From Sphagnum compactum (Eukaryota; Bryophyta; Sphagnopsida; Sphagnales), in the NCBI GenBank assembly GCA_965153455.1, contig OZ234498.1, positions 5,890,001 through 5,954,000 of the forward strand: 64,000 bases of DNA. The letters run 5' to 3'. The notes beneath the pieces were generated by a model. It saw nothing but the letters and a program-made list of their open reading frames with translations. It did no database searches and had not been told where the DNA came from. Position numbers and translations under genes: made by a program. This document shows positions 61,232-64,000 of this stretch, piece after piece. Every line of letters starts with the position of its first letter. Positions within the stretch are counted from its first letter, which is position 1.

Positions 61232-63554
61232 TTAGTCACTTGTGAGAGGTCGTGTCAAACAACCACATCCCCGAAATCTCGCACGCCGTACTGTGGCCAT
61301 TATCTCCTCCTGTGCTAGTTCCAACATTTTAACAACCTGCACAAATCCAGGTCGAAGTTCTGCATTTGCATCCCAGCATCGGGTCATTATGTCTGCCAGA
61401 GCTGGAGGACAATCAGCAGGGATTGATGGCCTAACCCCTCGGTTCACCACTGCAAAAGCTGCCTGGACTGCTGTCATGTTCTGGAATGGTAATAATCCTG
61501 TGATAAGCTCCCACAGCACAATTCCGAAGCTGTAGACATCAACCTTGTGTGTATAGGGTCTGTGCTGGATCATTTCCCTGCTCTCACCACCAAAAACCCC
61601 TGCATCAGTAAAACCATAATATCTTCTCCTTTTGACAACAGTCCTAACAAACAAATCACCTGGGCGGATCATCCCCACAAACAAGCTCCTACCTCTGCTA
61701 AGTCTGAACAGCAAATCAGGTCATTATAAACATTGTCATTTTCTTTCCTGCTGCTAATGTGACCAATGTCATCAAACATGTGATACACTGACCATGGTGG
61801 AGTTAGGACCATGGCTATAATAACTTGCCAAAGATTCACCTCTGGGAATGTAACTCAGAATAAGTCATATTGCCACTGATCCTGTGCAACTTAATGAATA
61901 TCCAAGTTTCTTTCTTGCTCTCACTACTTCCAAGACCACATTGATCTAAATCTAGCTCAACTTGCTCTCCCTCTAGTTCTGCAAATTACTTCATTTCTTA
62001 CATTCATTCCAATCACCAGACATGTTCATTAGTGAGAGGAATTATGGCAAGTACATTGCCAGGTCTGGCTCCCTCTTTGATTTCAAGGGATGTTGGAATT
62101 CACAACAGCCTTCTCACACATTAAATCCACTTATATGCATCCAGGTGAGAAATGGCATGCCAGAAATTGCAAAAAACAGATAGTAACCCACTTGTATGTT
62201 GAGCTCAACTCCTCTAGTCCAAAAATTCTCATTCCGAGTTTCCAAAATGAAACAGCTGTTATAACCAGGTAATAGGAAAGGCAAGAAGTAAAAATCAGAC
62301 TCAAGCATGAATGAGCTCTTCAATCCTGTCTGCTGCTACACTAACCAAGACATATTACTGCAGTTCCCATGAAGTGTGTCATCTCCTTGAATCAGGGTAG
62401 TCCACATTAAGTACCAAACCGGGAAAGAAATTGGAACCCCAAATTCAGCAGTGAAAGAACAAGGTAAGAAATTCATACGGTGCCATCCATCGATATGTCC
62501 CAGTCTCTGGAGTCATGCCTTCAACCTGCACCTCAATCCTAGCAGCTCCGAAGTCAGCAATCTTGATCGACTTGTCAGTTGCAATTAGCAAGTTATCTGA
62601 CTTAAGATCTCTGTGGATGATTTCCAAGCTGTGCAAGTACTCCATGCCCCTGGCTATGTCAAGAGCTTGCTTCACAGCAAGCTTGAGTGGCACAGCCCGT
62701 GATTGCCGTCTGCTTAGAAATGAGCGCACAGACCCACCCCTGGCATACTCAGTAACTATGCACCAGACAAGTGGTTTCCGACATGCTCCAATAAATCGCA
62801 CCACATTTTGATGCTTCACAGTTGCAAGCATAGTTACTTCTTTAGCAAAAGCAGCCTCCATCACCATCTCTTTTTCCACATTGTTCTCAGGTCTTTCAAG
62901 GATCTTCACAGCCACATCCTCTCCATTGTAGGTTCCCTTGTAAAGACGCCCAAAGGCACCTTGTGCAAAAGCTGGGCCCATGTTCAGTTGCCCTAAATCA
63001 ATTGTCCAGTCATCATAGCCTTCCAAGCCCTCTGTTGGAAATCTGTTGCAGCAAAACCTTTTCCCTTTGAGGAGCCCTGTCCTTGAGAGACGAACTCTAA
63101 CAAGCTCAAAATATAAATGTTTAGAGCAAGGCTTTTGCTTGTGAAATTCTCTCCAGATAAAAAGAACGAAATAAGAGCACAGTGAGATCCACAAAGAGAT
63201 CACAGACAGATAGAGAGAGAGAGATCAATGAAAATCAACAACTGACCTATTGTCCATGAGAGCTGCTGCAAGCATGTCTACTCCAAGGGTATGTGGTACA
63301 ATGCCTGGCAAAACCACACTATTAGAGACGGAAGCATTTCGAGTGGCTGTCCGAGCCCGAAGATCAGGGTGCATAAGTCTGGTCTGCAGAGAGTTGTTAG
63401 ATCCGACGCTGCTATCTGCTACAGACATAGAAATGGAGTTTCCGCCGTTGCTCATACTCATCGGTATGCTTCCAGTGCTCTCCACTGACATGTCGGAGCC
63501 TTCAGCCAATCTTTGGTAGTTATCCATGAACACATAGTAGTCCTTAGTTGCCAT
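61232..63554 (-). CDS. Raf-like (group C MAPKKK) protein kinase
   Basis: Cytosolic Ser/Thr (dual-specificity type) kinase of the plant Raf-like C group. Three minus-strand exons, 63247-63554, 62479-63042 and 61232-61577, close in phase and give 405 residues, as in Arabidopsis relatives of about 410. The ATG at 63554 is used; upstream the frame has only a TTG. A Ser/Met-rich N-terminal region (1-100) precedes [20 protein letters not shown], the group's hallmark entry to the kinase domain. The P-loop is [10 protein letters not shown] (first Gly replaced by Ala, as is usual for this group), Lys149 in [14 protein letters not shown] with Asp248, DFG at 266-268, and GTYRWMAPE across the second intron. 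The domain ends [12 protein letters not shown] and the tail PLTSD. It looks complete and functional. Confidence 0.95.
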
Positions 63555-64000
63555 GATCGTTGGCCGCCGCCCCTGCTGCTCCTCCTCCTCGTCACTAGTT
63601 TTTCCTTTTCCCCCAAGAATCAATCAATCCTCCAACAACACTATCCACCACTTGTAAAACTCAAAGCTGCTCTTCAACCATAACCTCTATCCATGGCTCC
63701 ATAGATGTCATTCTTCAAAGGGATTTTACACCGACTGCTTGCTTTACAAGCACATAAACATCGTGAAACAGCCAGACAAGCTCAGACCTCCAAATCCGAC
63801 TCCAAATCCGACAAAGGATCCCTTCTTCTCCTACTCTCGACGAATGTTCTTCTCCCTCACCATCAGCAGAACTTCAGTACCAACAAGAGAAAAAACACAC
63901 ACATCGAAGGTTGTTCGGTCTGTTGCCAAAAAGAAAGGAATATATTAGTTGGTAGAACACACTCCATTCAGCAGCAGCATCACAAGATCACCGTCGTCAC
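63555..64000 (-). promoter_or_regulatory. Leader/upstream region of the kinase gene
   Basis: Sequence 5' of the kinase start, CT/GA-biased on the minus strand and likely leader. A CTC/GAG-rich stretch lies at 63571-63592. No TATA box could be assigned before the window ends. Confidence 0.3.

Noticed and set aside
61578-61714. Upstream extension of the last kinase exon frame
   Set aside because: It lies within the 901-base second intron; splicing at 61577 restores the conserved [11 protein letters not shown] junction.
63555-63623. Kinase start at 63623
   Set aside because: That codon is TTG; the ATG at 63554 fits the length of the family.

Overview
The window looks like nuclear DNA of a land plant, most likely a non-flowering one such as a lycophyte, fern or moss. 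All protein-coding genes are split by GT-AG introns, the spacers are long and AT-rich, and transposon remains are plentiful. Six complete plant genes could be rebuilt exon by exon with every reading phase closing. A broken gene resembles APR-B, the sulfate-assimilation reductase without an iron-sulfur cluster, a form known from Physcomitrium and Selaginella but not from flowering plants. A decayed Helentron-type element also fits an early-diverging plant. The species is inference; I cannot name it.

Layout: 1-9 kb is transposon and repeat debris (broken reading frames, a GC-rich island, a tRNA-derived SINE candidate, a C-rich minisatellite). A cytosolic alkaline/neutral invertase lies at 9654-13099 (+) and converges with a secreted glyoxal oxidase at 15882-18696 (-); a three-copy tandem duplication sits between them. 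From 19 to 28 kb there is a degenerate pogo-type transposase, a minisatellite field and the APR-B-like pseudogene (25095-26383, -). A nine-exon DUF1295 membrane reductase-like gene follows (28711-31709, -), with a minisatellite carrying a CACTA-ended MITE upstream. From 33 to 43 kb there are no genes, but a 2.1-kb CACTA-ended foldback-like element and the Helentron remnant.

A plastid-type DUF3598 gene (44009-46968, +) converges with a small gene for a FoP-duplication/LDxxLD protein of the mRNA-export adaptor type (49473-51512, -). From 52 to 61 kb is a second copy of the CACTA-ended element and a separate MITE in very AT-rich sequence. The right end holds a group-C Raf-like protein kinase (61232-63554, -).

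The genes do not form a pathway; they are ordinary housekeeping or regulatory loci separated by mobile DNA. The most notable items are the disabled APR-B copy with conserved exon structure, the PIF1-helicase-plus-endonuclease Helentron remnant, and the CACTA-ended family whose interior is an inverted field of GGTTATT-like repeats. Database searches could not be run, so family names rest on motif recognition from the translated exons.
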